A stretch of DNA of 64,000 bases from Brevundimonas aurantiaca (GTDB taxonomy: Bacteria; Pseudomonadota; Alphaproteobacteria; Caulobacterales; Caulobacteraceae), in the NCBI RefSeq assembly GCF_014199955.1, contig NZ_JACHOQ010000003.1:372001-436000 (forward strand). Reading direction: 5' to 3'. The notes beneath the pieces were generated by a model, which was not told where the DNA came from, did not search any database, and saw nothing but the letters and a program-made list of their open reading frames with translations. Shown in pieces: positions 54,869-63,940 of the stretch. Every line of letters begins with the position of its first letter. Position 1 is the stretch's first letter. The position numbers were made by a program, and so were the translations under genes.

Positions 54869-55282
54869 TCAGGGCGCCGAGGCCGGGCCGGTCGCGGCGG
54901 CGCCGGCGCGCAGGCTGGGGGCGCAGGAGGCGCCGCAGGTCATTTCCGTGGCCTGGGCCCCGCGCCAGACCCGAACCGATCCGGTCGATCCGCCGGTAAC
55001 CACGATCTCGCGCTGGAACAGGGTGCGGCCCACGCCGTCGACCGCCACCACCTCGGTCACCCCATAGCCCTTTCCGACGATGAACAGGGTGTTGGCGTCC
55101 ACCACGGTGACGTCGGCGATCTGAGGATTGGCGACGATGACCGAGGCGGCTGCGCCCCGCAGCTGGACGCGGGCGGAGCGGTCGATCTCGACATTGAGCG
55201 CGCCGTTCGGGCTCTGCGCCTGGGCGGGCAGGCCGGCCAGGGCGAGGACGGCGGTGATGACGGCGATGGAAAGGCGGGGCAT
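54869..55282 (-). CDS. stand-alone pilus N-terminal (CpaC N-domain-like) protein
   Basis: The 137-residue protein has a signal peptide (MPRLSIAVITAVLALAGLPA, cleavage near QAQ-S) and a domain of the T2SS/T3SS pilus N-terminal kind: GAAASVIVANPQIADVTVVD, TLFIVGKGYGVTEVVAVDGV. It resembles residues 40-115 of the CpaC secretin in this window (DVIVSNPQVAEAMLHSPRRI), but has no secretin domain; a C-terminal Cys pair (EMTCGASC) follows. It may cap or assist the secretin. The start is at the second in-frame Met. It heads the minus-strand TadE operon. Confidence 0.8.
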   Translation of the reverse strand: MPRLSIAVITAVLALAGLPAQAQSPNGALNVEIDRSARVQLRGAAASVIVANPQIADVTVVDANTLFIVGKGYGVTEVVAVDGVGRTLFQREIVVTGGSTGSVRVWRGAQATEMTCGASCAPSLRAGAAATGPASAP

Positions 55283-55522
55283 CGGCGGCTCTGAAACAAG
55301 GGCGCGCATCAGCGCGGACGCGCGCATGATGGCCCAGGCTTCCTCAACAAAGGCTGAAGTTCGTCGATCCGGGATTTTCTGTGGTGAATCCGCAGGTAAC
55401 TAAAAACCGTGACCTGCCCTTAACGCCTCTTGGTCATTCTAACCGTGCGTTTTGGGGGTCAAGCGGGCTACCGGCTCCCCCCGCCAAGTTGCTCGCTAGA
55501 CATTTACACAAGGGAACTCACC

Positions 55523-55699
55523 ATGACCAAGTTCATCTCGCGTTTCGCTAAGGACGAATCCGGCGCCACCGCCATCGAATACGGCCTGATCGCCGCTCTG
55601 ATCGCCGTCGTGATCATCACCGTGCTCGGCACCATCGGCACCAACCTGAACACCAAGCTTCAAGCCGTCTCCGACGGCCTGGAAGGCAAGAAGTCCTAA
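55523..55699 (+). CDS. pilA: Flp-family type IVb pilin
   Basis: The 58-residue protein is a Flp pilin: a basic leader MTKFISRFAKDESG, cleavage between Gly14 and Ala15, then ATAIEYGLIAALIAVVIITV with the Glu5 and Tyr6 of mature type IVb pilins, and a short polar end. Processing is by CpaA, encoded next. It forms the pilus fibre for surface attachment and phage adsorption. A GGGAA ribosome-binding site lies before the ATG. A strong terminator after its stop lets it be expressed in excess of the cpa genes. Confidence 0.93.
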   Translation: MTKFISRFAKDESGATAIEYGLIAALIAVVIITVLGTIGTNLNTKLQAVSDGLEGKKS

Positions 55700-55725
55700 G
55701 ACGCCTCAACGTCTTGAAGCCTGGG

Positions 55726-55760
55726 AAGGGCCGGAGCGCACGCTCCGGCCCTTCTTCTTT
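55726..55760 (+). terminator. rho-independent terminator after the pilin gene
   Basis: AAGGGCCGGAGC and GCTCCGGCCCTT pair perfectly (12 bp) around a GCAC loop, followed by CTTCTTT. It begins 27 bp after the pilin stop and lies before cpaA. Confidence 0.87.
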
Positions 55761-55806
55761 GTGGCGCGGCAACCCGGCCTTAATCCGCCCGTGCCAGCAT
55801 GGGGTC

Positions 55807-56328
55807 ATGGACCTTCTGAGCCTTCCCTTCCTGGCCGTCTTTCCGATCCTGATGGTGGCTACGGGTCTGCATGACCTGACCACGATGCGGATTCCGAACT
55901 GGATCTCCCTGGCCCTGCTGGCCGCCTTCTTTCCGGCGGCCCTGCTCGTCGGCCTGACCCTGCCTGAGATCGCCGTCCATCTGGGCGTCGGCTTCGCCGC
56001 CCTGATCCTCGGCATGGCTCTGTTCGCCCTGAACTGGATCGGGGGCGGGGACGCCAAGGCCCTGGCTGCGGCCTGCCTGTGGTTGGGGTTCGGCGATCTG
56101 GGGCCGCTGCTCCTGTGGATCGCCCTGGCCGGCGGCGGCTTCTGCCTCCTGCTGATCCTCGCCCGCCAATACTATCCTCTGCTGTCTCCGCTCCCGCCGC
56201 GCCTTCCGTGGGTCGCCCGCCTGCTGGAGCCCAAGGGCGATATTCCCTATGGCGTCGCCATCGCCATCGGCGCCCTGATGACCTTTCCCGAGGGCGACAT
56301 GGTCGTTCGCGCCTTGGCGGTTTCTTGA
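55807..56328 (+). CDS. cpaA: prepilin peptidase CpaA
   Basis: The 173-residue aspartic protease has about six membrane helices and the two active-site aspartates: LHDLTTMRIPNWISL (Asp) and IGGGDAKALAAACLW (GGGD). It is the short TadV/CpaA type without methylation domain and cleaves the leader of pilin and TadE/TadF pseudopilins at the inner membrane. The start is placed at MDLLSLPFLAV; the frame is open for 31 more codons upstream, through the pilin terminator. Confidence 0.93.
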   Translation: MDLLSLPFLAVFPILMVATGLHDLTTMRIPNWISLALLAAFFPAALLVGLTLPEIAVHLGVGFAALILGMALFALNWIGGGDAKALAAACLWLGFGDLGPLLLWIALAGGGFCLLLILARQYYPLLSPLPPRLPWVARLLEPKGDIPYGVAIAIGALMTFPEGDMVVRALAVS

Positions 56329-56358
56329 GGTTGCGCAAGCGGGCGTCGCTTAGGAAGC

Positions 56359-56387
56359 GTTAACTCTCGGGCCTCATGATCGTTAAC
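56359..56387. promoter_or_regulatory. paired GTTAAC sites before cpaB
   Basis: Two GTTAAC hexamers at 56359-56364 and 56382-56387 are 23 bp apart and 18 bp before the cpaB start. CtrA, the cell-cycle regulator of pilus genes in Caulobacter, recognises TTAA-N7-TTAA(C); the first is preceded by TTAG at 14 bp, an imperfect match. Whether CtrA binds is not certain. Confidence 0.3.
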
Positions 56388-56404
56388 GGTAGGGGGCGAG
56401 GATC

Positions 56405-57385
56405 ATGTCCGCCTCGCCGCGCCTGCCGGAGATCGTCTGGATGAAGCCCGCCCGCATCGTCGTCCTTTGCATCGCCGCCGTGTCCGCACTGGGCCTGGCT
56501 CTGGTCGTGCGCGCCATGGGAGGGCATGGCGAAGCGGCGGCTCCCGCCGCCGCCGCGCCCGTCGAGGCGCGTCCCATGGCCAAGATTCTGGTGGCGGCCC
56601 GCAATCTGGAGCCGGGCAAACGCCTGACCGACGGCGACCTGGCCTGGAAGGACTGGCCGGTCGACCAGTTGAACCCCGCCTTCATCAGCGACGGCTCCAC
56701 CCCGCTTCCCGCCCCTTCCGCCGACAAGCCGGCCGAGGCGAAGCCCGCCGATGAAAAGACCGCCGCTGAGAAGACCGCCGGCGCGGTTCAGCAGGTCGGC
56801 GAGGCCGCAGGTCGGCTGGTCGGGACGGGGGCCAAGTCCGACTATGTCGGTTCGGTCGTGCGCGAACCCATCCTGGCCGGAGAGCCCATCGTGGCGCGCA
56901 AGATCGTGCGCGCGGGCGACAGCGGCTATCTGGCGGCCTATCTGGAGCCCGGCATGCGCGCCATGGCCATTGCGGTCACGGTGGAATCGGCCGCCGGCGG
57001 CTTCATCCTGCCCGGCGACCGGGTCGACGTCGTCCTGACCACCCAGAAAGAGAGCACAGGCTCGGTGGAGGGCGCCGGATCGGGCGGCAAATATTCGTCC
57101 GCCACCGTGATGCAGAACGTCAAGGTGCTGGCCATCGACCAGTCCACCCGCGTCGGCGACGACGCCCAGGCCGTGGTCGGGGCGACCGCCACCCTGGAGG
57201 TCCGCCCCCAGGACGCCGTGCTTCTGGCCCAGGCCAAGTCGGAGGGCGAACTGTCCCTGTCGCTGCGCTCCTACGCCGATACGGCGGGGCCGTCCGGCGC
57301 GACCGGAGCGCCCCAGGCGGCGGCCCTGACGCGCAACGTGCGGGTCTATCGCGGCGGGACGCCTGAAACCGTGGTGACGCCATGA
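56405..57385 (+). CDS. cpaB: Flp pilus assembly protein CpaB
   Basis: The 326-residue protein has an N-terminal anchor (KPARIVVLCIAAVSALGLAL) and a SAF domain: ILVAARNLEPGKRLTDGDLA, with WKDWPVDQLNPAFI, then a ~45-residue Ala/Lys/Glu-rich insertion and RcpC-like VRAGDSGYLAAYLEPGMRAM, VDVVLTTQKE. CpaB sits in the periplasm and helps assemble the CpaC secretin. The start at MSASPRLPEIVW may be replaced by the Met 12 residues on. The end overlaps the cpaC start by 4 bp. Confidence 0.93.
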   Translation: MSASPRLPEIVWMKPARIVVLCIAAVSALGLALVVRAMGGHGEAAAPAAAAPVEARPMAKILVAARNLEPGKRLTDGDLAWKDWPVDQLNPAFISDGSTPLPAPSADKPAEAKPADEKTAAEKTAGAVQQVGEAAGRLVGTGAKSDYVGSVVREPILAGEPIVARKIVRAGDSGYLAAYLEPGMRAMAIAVTVESAAGGFILPGDRVDVVLTTQKESTGSVEGAGSGGKYSSATVMQNVKVLAIDQSTRVGDDAQAVVGATATLEVRPQDAVLLAQAKSEGELSLSLRSYADTAGPSGATGAPQAAALTRNVRVYRGGTPETVVTP

Positions 57386-59040
57386 GATCATCGATGCTGT
57401 CCAAGGCCGCCCTAATCGCGGTCGCCGCCGCCGGCCTGGTCATGGCGCCCGCCGCCGGAACGGCCCAGACGCGCGCCGCCGTGTCGATGGGGACGGCGCC
57501 GCGGCTGATCAACCTGCCGCGCGGCACCTCGTTCGCCGTGGATCTGCCGGCCGACGCCCGCGACGTGATCGTCTCCAATCCGCAGGTGGCCGAGGCCATG
57601 CTGCATTCGCCGCGCCGGATCACCGTGATCGGGATCGCGCCGGGTGAGACCGACGCCGTCTTCCTGGACGCCGCCGGCCGCACCATTCTGAGCCTGCGCG
57701 TCCGGGTCGATGCGGGCGTCAGCGCCCTGCAGGACACCCTCAGCCGCGTGGCCCCCGGCGGCGCCATCCACGCCGAGGCCGTCAACGACAGCGTCATACT
57801 GACCGGAACGGCGGACAGCCCGGCCCAGGCGGCCCAGGCGGCCCAGGTCGCCCGCGCCTTCGTTTCGGCGCCGGAGAAGGTGATCAACATGATCAGCATC
57901 GCCGGCTCGGATCAGGTGACGCTGAAGGTGCGCGTGGTCGAGGTGCAGCGCAGCAGCCTGAAGCAGCTGGGTTTCAACGCCGACATTCTGAAGGGCTCGG
58001 GCATCCACTCCTACGGCTTCAGTCGGCCGAACACCTATGGAGTGAACGGGGCGGCGGCCGGGGGCGGCGGCCTCTGTTACAATCAGACGGGCGGTCGGAC
58101 GACGAACGGGACCAGCACGGTCTCCAGCGGCAGTCAGACGAGCGCCGGCTCGAACGCCAGCGCCTCCCAGACCTGGACGGGCGCCCCCTTCCCGACAACG
58201 GTTACGGTCACCGACGTCAACGGCAATCTGGTTCAGGTCCCTGGAACGGCCCTGGCCCAGGCGTCGACCGGCTCCTCGAGCGCGGCCTCGGTCTCGAACG
58301 CCATCCAGGATATCGCCTCCACCGCCTTCCGCACCATGACGGGCACGAACGCCACCGGCTGTCTGGAGGCGTTCGAGCGGGTCGGTCTGGCCCGGACCCT
58401 GGCCGAGCCCAATCTGACGTCGGTGAACGGCGAATCCGCAAACTTCCTGGCCGGGGGCGAGTTTCCCCTGCCGACCGGGCGGGATCGGGACGGCAACATC
58501 ACCGTGACCTATAAGCCTTACGGCGTGGGCCTGGCCTTCCGGCCCATCGTCCTGTCGGGCGGCCGCATCTCGCTTCAGGTCAAGGTCGAGGTGTCCGAAC
58601 TGACCGACCAGGGCGGGTTCACCATCGGCGCCGGCACGGCCTCGTCCATCACCCTGCCGGGCCTGACCGTCCGACGCAGCGAAAACACGGTTGAACTGCC
58701 GTCAGGCGGCGCGATGATGATCGCCGGCCTGTTGCAGGAAAGCACGAGGCAGGCGGTCGATTCCCTGCCCGGCATGACCAATCTGCCGGTGCTGGGCTCC
58801 CTGTTCCGCTCGCGCGACTATCTGAACGGCGAGACCGAGCTGGTCGTCATCGTCGAGCCCTATATCGTCAGTCCCACCTCGCCGGATCGGATGCAGACCC
58901 CTGCCGACGGCCTGCGGATCGCCACGGATTCCCAGACCATCCTGTTCGGACAGCTGAACCAGGTCTATGGCGCGCCCGCTCCCGGACCGGCCGGTTCAGG
59001 CGCCGCCTGGCAGGGCGCCGTCGGCTATGTGATCGAGTGA
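57382..59040 (+). CDS. cpaC: Flp pilus outer-membrane secretin CpaC
   Basis: The 552-residue protein has a signal peptide, the pilus N-domain (FAVDLPADARDVIVSNPQVA, residues about 50-115), a BON-like segment (ALQDTLSRVAPGGAIHAEAV), and a C-terminal secretin domain with RTLAEPNLTSVNGESANFLA, GGEFPLP and PGMTNLPVLGSLFRSRDYLN. The secretin forms the ring through which the pilus exits the outer membrane. Between about residues 215 and 315 is a Gly/Ser/Thr-rich insertion that looks disordered. cpaB and cpaC overlap by 4 bp (ATGA). Confidence 0.95.
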   Translation: MRSSMLSKAALIAVAAAGLVMAPAAGTAQTRAAVSMGTAPRLINLPRGTSFAVDLPADARDVIVSNPQVAEAMLHSPRRITVIGIAPGETDAVFLDAAGRTILSLRVRVDAGVSALQDTLSRVAPGGAIHAEAVNDSVILTGTADSPAQAAQAAQVARAFVSAPEKVINMISIAGSDQVTLKVRVVEVQRSSLKQLGFNADILKGSGIHSYGFSRPNTYGVNGAAAGGGGLCYNQTGGRTTNGTSTVSSGSQTSAGSNASASQTWTGAPFPTTVTVTDVNGNLVQVPGTALAQASTGSSSAASVSNAIQDIASTAFRTMTGTNATGCLEAFERVGLARTLAEPNLTSVNGESANFLAGGEFPLPTGRDRDGNITVTYKPYGVGLAFRPIVLSGGRISLQVKVEVSELTDQGGFTIGAGTASSITLPGLTVRRSENTVELPSGGAMMIAGLLQESTRQAVDSLPGMTNLPVLGSLFRSRDYLNGETELVVIVEPYIVSPTSPDRMQTPADGLRIATDSQTILFGQLNQVYGAPAPGPAGSGAAWQGAVGYVIE

Positions 59041-59044
59041 GCTC

Positions 59045-59728
59045 ATGACCCGTCTCTCGTTCTTGCCTCTCGCCCTGTTGGTCGGCGCGGCGCTCGGCCT
59101 CTCCGCCTGCGTCGGCGGCCCGGCCAGCCTGGGCGGTGAACCGCCCCTGACGCCGGTCTCCCGCTATGCGCTCCAGGTGGAGACCGGCCTGGACCGGATC
59201 GCCCTCGCCGTTCACGACGACGGCCTTTCGGCCAATCAGAACGCCGCCCTAGCCGCCCTGGTCGATCGGTTCGCCGCAGCTGGAGCCGGTTCGGTGGTGA
59301 TCGAGGCGCCGGCCGGGGACGATCCGGTCGCCGCCCAGACCGCCTACGCCGTGCGCGACGCCCTGACGCGCCTCGGTGTGGGTGGAGACCGGCTGCGCAT
59401 CGTCGGCTATGACGGACCCAATCCGCGCGCGCCGGTCCTGGTCGGTTTCGAGACGGTCCAGGCGGCCGTGCCCCGCTGCGGAACGGCCTGGGGCAATCTG
59501 AGCCGGACCGGGGACAACAGGTCCTCGTCCAACTTCGGCTGCGCGGTCAACGCCAATCTGGCGGCCCAGATCGCCGACCCGCGCGACATTGCAGGGCCGC
59601 GCGCCATGACCCCCGCCTCGGCCGGGCGGCGCACGGTGGTGTTCGACAAATACGCCGCCGGCGAGCAGACCGCCGCACCCCAGGAGACGCTGGTGGAGAG
59701 CGCGCGCATTTCGACGGCGGTGGACTGA
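59045..59728 (+). CDS. cpaD: pilus assembly lipoprotein CpaD
   Basis: The 227-residue protein has a lipoprotein signal ending LSAC (Cys22), a CpaD domain with RIALAVHDDGLSANQNAALA, VVIEAPAGDDPVAAQTAYAV and the conserved SSSNFGCAVNANLAAQIADP with ADPRD. It is an outer-membrane lipoprotein that supports the secretin, roughly as TadD-like pilotins do. It lies four bases after the cpaC stop and five before cpaE. Confidence 0.94.
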   Translation: MTRLSFLPLALLVGAALGLSACVGGPASLGGEPPLTPVSRYALQVETGLDRIALAVHDDGLSANQNAALAALVDRFAAAGAGSVVIEAPAGDDPVAAQTAYAVRDALTRLGVGGDRLRIVGYDGPNPRAPVLVGFETVQAAVPRCGTAWGNLSRTGDNRSSSNFGCAVNANLAAQIADPRDIAGPRAMTPASAGRRTVVFDKYAAGEQTAAPQETLVESARISTAVD

Positions 59729-59733
59729 GCCTG

Positions 59734-61302
59734 ATGAACCCCGCCGCGCCTCGCCCCTTCGACGCCCTGGACGACGGTTTCGACGTCGACATGGACTTTT
59801 CCGAGCCGTCCGCCTTCCCGACCTCGGACGCCCGATCGGCCGCCTTCCTGAGCGCCGGCGCCCATCCGGGCCAGCCGGCGCCCTCCGGCGGGGGTTCGCC
59901 CCAGGCCCCCGCGCCCTCCAGCTTCAATCCTGTCGGCGAGATGGTGGCCAGGGCGCAGTCGACGCTTGCGCCCGCGCCTGCGGCGACGCCCCATTCGGCG
60001 CCCGCTCTGGCGCCCATGATGTCGGCCGAGACCAGCCTGGCGCCCGTCGGCGCCATAGGCGAGGTGTCGGTGCCCCGCATCGCCATCCATGTTTTCGCCG
60101 AACGTCAGGACACCCTGGCCGCAGCCGAGCGCGCGGCCCAGGACCGGCGCCTGTCGCGCGCCACCACCCAGATCCGCATCGGCGGGGTCATGGGGGCGGT
60201 CGAGACCTATCGTCATGAGCCGACCCCGCCCCTGATCATCGTCGAATGCCTGAAGGACCCCCAGACCCTGCTGTGGGAGGTGGATCAGCTGGCCGAGGTC
60301 TGCGACGCGGGCACCAAGGTGGTGGTGATCGGGGCGACCAACGACATCCTTCTGTTCCGCGAACTGATGCGGCGCGGCGTCAGCGAATATCTGGTCGCCC
60401 CCCTTCAGCCCCTGCAGCTGATCGCGGCGATCGGCGGCCTGTTCAACGATCCGGCCCAGCCCTTCGTCGGCCGCTCCATCGCCTTCGTCGGCGCGCGGGG
60501 CGGGGCGGGCGCCTCGGCCGTGGCGCACAACACCGCCTATGCGATCTCTGAGCGGATCGGCGCCAACACCGTCATCGTCGACTACGACCTGCCGTTCGGC
60601 ACGGCCGGGCTGGACTTCAACCAGGATCCGCTGAACGGGGTGGTCGACGCCCTGGGCCAGCCGGACCGTCTGGATGCGACCCTGCTGGACCGGATGATGG
60701 TCCGCTGCACCGACAAGCTGAGCCTGTTCGCGGCCCCGGCGACCCTGGACACCGACTGGGACATCTCGACCGAGGCGTTTGAAGAGGTCACGACCCGCAT
60801 CCGGGCCACCGCCCCCTTCGTCATCCTGGACCTGCCGCATCTTTGGTCGCCGTGGATGCGCCGCACCCTGATCAGCGCCGACGAGGTGGTGGTGGTGGCG
60901 ACCCCCGATCTGGCGGCGCTGCGCAACGCCAAGAACATGATCGACCTGGTCCGTCAGGGCCGGCCCAACGACGCTCCGCCGCGTCTGGTGCTGAACCAGG
61001 TCGGCGTGCCCGGCCGGCCGGAAATTCCGGCCAAGGATTTCGGCGCCGCCCTGGGCGTGCATCCCAGCCTGATCATCCCGTTCGACGCCAAGACCTTCGG
61101 GGCGGCGGCCAACAACGGCCAGATGATCCTGGACGCCGGCGCCAAGACCAAGGCGGCCGAAGCCTTCCAGACCCTGGCCCAGATCGTCTCGCGCCGAGAG
61201 CTGCCGGCTGCGGCTGCAGGCAAGCCCGTCAAGGCGGCGCGACCCGCCGAGGAGGACAGGGCGTCCAAATCCCTGTTCGGCTCTCTGTTCAAGAAACGCT
61301 GA
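59734..61302 (+). CDS. cpaE: pilus assembly ATPase-like protein CpaE
   Basis: The 522-residue protein has a low-complexity Pro/Ala tail (1-110), an atypical receiver-like domain (about 125-245, EVCDAGTKVVVIGATNDILL), and a MinD/ParA-like ATPase domain (250-450) with the deviant Walker A GARGGAGASAVAHN and IVDYDLPFGTAGLDFN. CpaE locates pilus components to the cell pole in Caulobacter. The ATP-binding lysine typical of MinD is absent from the GGAGAS loop, as is usual in some CpaE. It is followed by cpaF after 3 bp. Confidence 0.93.
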   Translation: MNPAAPRPFDALDDGFDVDMDFSEPSAFPTSDARSAAFLSAGAHPGQPAPSGGGSPQAPAPSSFNPVGEMVARAQSTLAPAPAATPHSAPALAPMMSAETSLAPVGAIGEVSVPRIAIHVFAERQDTLAAAERAAQDRRLSRATTQIRIGGVMGAVETYRHEPTPPLIIVECLKDPQTLLWEVDQLAEVCDAGTKVVVIGATNDILLFRELMRRGVSEYLVAPLQPLQLIAAIGGLFNDPAQPFVGRSIAFVGARGGAGASAVAHNTAYAISERIGANTVIVDYDLPFGTAGLDFNQDPLNGVVDALGQPDRLDATLLDRMMVRCTDKLSLFAAPATLDTDWDISTEAFEEVTTRIRATAPFVILDLPHLWSPWMRRTLISADEVVVVATPDLAALRNAKNMIDLVRQGRPNDAPPRLVLNQVGVPGRPEIPAKDFGAALGVHPSLIIPFDAKTFGAAANNGQMILDAGAKTKAAEAFQTLAQIVSRRELPAAAAGKPVKAARPAEEDRASKSLFGSLFKKR

Positions 61303-61305
61303 CGG

Positions 61306-62946
61306 ATGTTCGGCAAACGCACAGGTCAACCCGGCGTCGGCGCGGCGCCCCTGCGCGAGGCGCCCTCTGCCGCGCCGCCCGCCGCCACGGGTTTTGACGC
61401 GCCCCTGCGTCAGCCGACGCCCGGCGTCCAGACCGAGGCCTTCGCCTTCGGCGGACCTGACGATCTGACTGCGGCGGCCGGTTTCGGCGAGATGGACCCG
61501 GTCGGGGCGGCCCCGCCCAAGCCGGACCGGCTGGACGCCCTGGCGGCCCGACCTTCATCCCCGTCCGAGGCGCCCCCGCCCCCGTCGGGGGGCAAGGCTG
61601 CAGGGCCCCGGCCGACCGCCGGTTTCGAACAGTTGAAGAAGGCCCAGGCGGTCGCCGAGATCGTCCGGGAACAGAGCGACTATTATCACGCCACGAAGAC
61701 CACCATCTTCAATGCGTTGATGAACACCATCGATCTGGCCAACCTGGCTCAGCTCGACAACAAGACGGCGTCGGAAGAGATCCGCGACATCGTCGCCGAA
61801 CTGGTGGCGATCAAGAACGTCTCCATGTCGGTGGCCGAGCAGGAGCACCTGGTCCAGGACATCGTCAATGACGTCCTGGGCTATGGCCCGCTGGAGCCGC
61901 TGCTGGCGCGCGACGACATCGCCGACATCATGGTCAACGGCGCCGGCCGGGTCTTCATCGAAGTGGGGGGCAAGGTCCAGCTGACCAATGTCCGCTTCCG
62001 CGACAACGCCCAGCTGATGAACATCTGCCAGCGGATCGTCTCTCAGGTCGGTCGCCGCGTCGATGAATCCAGCCCCATCTGCGACGCCCGACTGCCCGAC
62101 GGCTCGCGCGTCAACGTCATCGCTCCGCCCCTGGCGATCGACGGACCGACCCTGACGATCCGGAAGTTCAAGAAGGACAAGCTGACGATGAAGAATCTGG
62201 TGGAGTACGCCTCCATCAGTCCCGAGGGGGCGCGCGTCCTCGGCGTCATCGGCGCTTCACGCTGCAATCTGGTCATCTCGGGCGGCACCGGCTCGGGCAA
62301 GACGACGCTGCTGAACACCCTGACCGCCTTCATCGACCCGACCGAGCGGGTCATCACCTGCGAAGACGCCGCCGAACTGCAACTCCAGCAGCCGCACGTC
62401 GTGCGGCTGGAGACCCGGCCCCCCAACCTGGAGGGCCAGGGCCAGATCACCATGCGGGACCTGGTCAAGAACTGTCTGCGGATGCGGCCCGAGCGGATCA
62501 TCGTCGGCGAGGTGCGCGGGCCCGAGGCCTTCGACCTGCTCCAGGCCATGAACACCGGCCACGACGGCTCGATGGGCACGCTGCACGCCAACTCCCCGCG
62601 CGAAGCCATCAGCCGGATGGAGTCGATGATCACCATGGGTGGCTACGGCCTGCCGTCCAGGACCATACGCGAGATGATCGTCGGCTCGGTCGACGTCATC
62701 ATCCAGGCCGCCCGCCTGCGCGACGGCTCGCGCCGCATCACCCACATCACCGAGGTGGTGGGTCTGGAGGGCGACGTGATCGTGACCCAGGATCTGTTCG
62801 TCTACGACATCACCGGCGAGGACGAGAACGGCAAGATCATCGGCCGCCACCGCTCCACCGGCATCGCCCGTCCCCGCTTCTGGGACCGCGCCCGCTACTA
62901 TGGGCTGGAGCGCGAGCTGGCCGACGCCCTGGACGCGGCGGAGTAG
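61306..62946 (+). CDS. cpaF: pilus assembly motor ATPase CpaF
   Basis: The 546-residue type II/IV secretion ATPase has a Pro-rich N-terminus, the TadA N-domain (LVQDIVNDVLGYGPLEPLLA), Walker A GGTGSGKTTLLN at about 326-337, the Asp box ITCEDAAELQLQQPHVVRLE, the Walker B-like region RPERIIVGEVRGPEAFDLLQ, and the His box GSMGTLHANSPREAISRMES. It drives pilus extension and retraction at the inner membrane. Its end is 4 bp before the tadB start. Confidence 0.96.
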   Translation: MFGKRTGQPGVGAAPLREAPSAAPPAATGFDAPLRQPTPGVQTEAFAFGGPDDLTAAAGFGEMDPVGAAPPKPDRLDALAARPSSPSEAPPPPSGGKAAGPRPTAGFEQLKKAQAVAEIVREQSDYYHATKTTIFNALMNTIDLANLAQLDNKTASEEIRDIVAELVAIKNVSMSVAEQEHLVQDIVNDVLGYGPLEPLLARDDIADIMVNGAGRVFIEVGGKVQLTNVRFRDNAQLMNICQRIVSQVGRRVDESSPICDARLPDGSRVNVIAPPLAIDGPTLTIRKFKKDKLTMKNLVEYASISPEGARVLGVIGASRCNLVISGGTGSGKTTLLNTLTAFIDPTERVITCEDAAELQLQQPHVVRLETRPPNLEGQGQITMRDLVKNCLRMRPERIIVGEVRGPEAFDLLQAMNTGHDGSMGTLHANSPREAISRMESMITMGGYGLPSRTIREMIVGSVDVIIQAARLRDGSRRITHITEVVGLEGDVIVTQDLFVYDITGEDENGKIIGRHRSTGIARPRFWDRARYYGLERELADALDAAE

Positions 62947-62950
62947 GGGC

Positions 62951-63931
62951 ATGCTGCCGATTCTCGCCGCTGTTCTGGCCTTCATCACCATCGGCGGCCT
63001 GGGCTGGGTCTTCGTCGGTGGAGACGATTCCTCGAGCCAGGCCCTGAAGCGGGCCAACAAGCTGGGCGAGACCAAGCGAAACGCCGCCACGGCGCGCAGG
63101 GCGGCGTCCGCGGCCAGTACGCCCGAGGCCCGCCGCAAACAGATCGCCGAACAGTTGAAAGAGGCCGATCGCCGCGAGCGCAAGGCCCGCGCCACCATGT
63201 CAGTGCGGCTGAAACAGGCGGGCCTGAGCATCGGCGTGCGGACCTTCTACATCGTCAGCGCCGTCGCCGGCGGGATCGCGGCCCTGCTGGGCCTGGTGTT
63301 CGGGCTGCACGTCATTCTGGCGCTCGGTCTGGGCGTGGGGGTGGCGCTGGGCCTGCCGCGCTGGATCGTCAGCTTCCTGGCCAAGGGCCGGATGAAGAAA
63401 TTCTCCCTGGAGTTCCCCAACGCCGTCGACGTCATCGTGCGGGGCATCAAGTCCGGCCTGCCGGTCCACGAGTGTTTCAAGATCATCGCCCGCGAAAGCC
63501 CGGCGCCCCTGGGGCCCGAGTTCAAGCTGCTGGTCGAGGGCCTGGGGGTCGGCATGACGCTGGAACAGGGGCTGGAGCGGATGTACGAGCGCATGCCGTC
63601 GCCGGAGCTGCGCTTCTTCACCATCGTCATCGCCATCCAGCAGAAGACCGGCGGCAATCTGGCCGAGGCCCTGGGCAATCTGTCGGCGGTTCTGCGCGCC
63701 CGCCGGATGATGGCCGAAAAGGTCAAGGCCATGTCGTCCGAAGCCCTGGCTTCGGCCGGGATCATCGGCTCCCTGCCGCCGGCCGTCATGGCCATGGTGA
63801 TGTTCACCAGTCCCGGCTACATGATGTCCCTGTTCACCGACATCCGCGGCAACGCCCTGTTGCTGCTGGCGGGGGTTCTGATGGGACTGGGCGTCTTCGT
63901 CATGAAGCGCATGATCTCGTTCAAGATCTGA
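62951..63931 (+). CDS. tadB: inner-membrane platform protein TadB (CpaG)
   Basis: The 326-residue protein has an N-terminal membrane helix, a charged cytoplasmic region, two more helices (VSAVAGGIAALLGLVFGLHV) and a T2SSF domain with NAVDVIVRGIKSGLPVHECF, LGVGMTLEQGLERMYERMPS and AIQQKTGGNLAEALGNLSAV, then C-terminal helices. It forms with TadC the platform on which the CpaF motor acts. The ATG at 62951 begins MLPILAAVLAFI. The next gene starts 9 bp after its stop. Confidence 0.95.
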   Translation: MLPILAAVLAFITIGGLGWVFVGGDDSSSQALKRANKLGETKRNAATARRAASAASTPEARRKQIAEQLKEADRRERKARATMSVRLKQAGLSIGVRTFYIVSAVAGGIAALLGLVFGLHVILALGLGVGVALGLPRWIVSFLAKGRMKKFSLEFPNAVDVIVRGIKSGLPVHECFKIIARESPAPLGPEFKLLVEGLGVGMTLEQGLERMYERMPSPELRFFTIVIAIQQKTGGNLAEALGNLSAVLRARRMMAEKVKAMSSEALASAGIIGSLPPAVMAMVMFTSPGYMMSLFTDIRGNALLLLAGVLMGLGVFVMKRMISFKI

Positions 63932-63940
63932 GGCGGGGAC

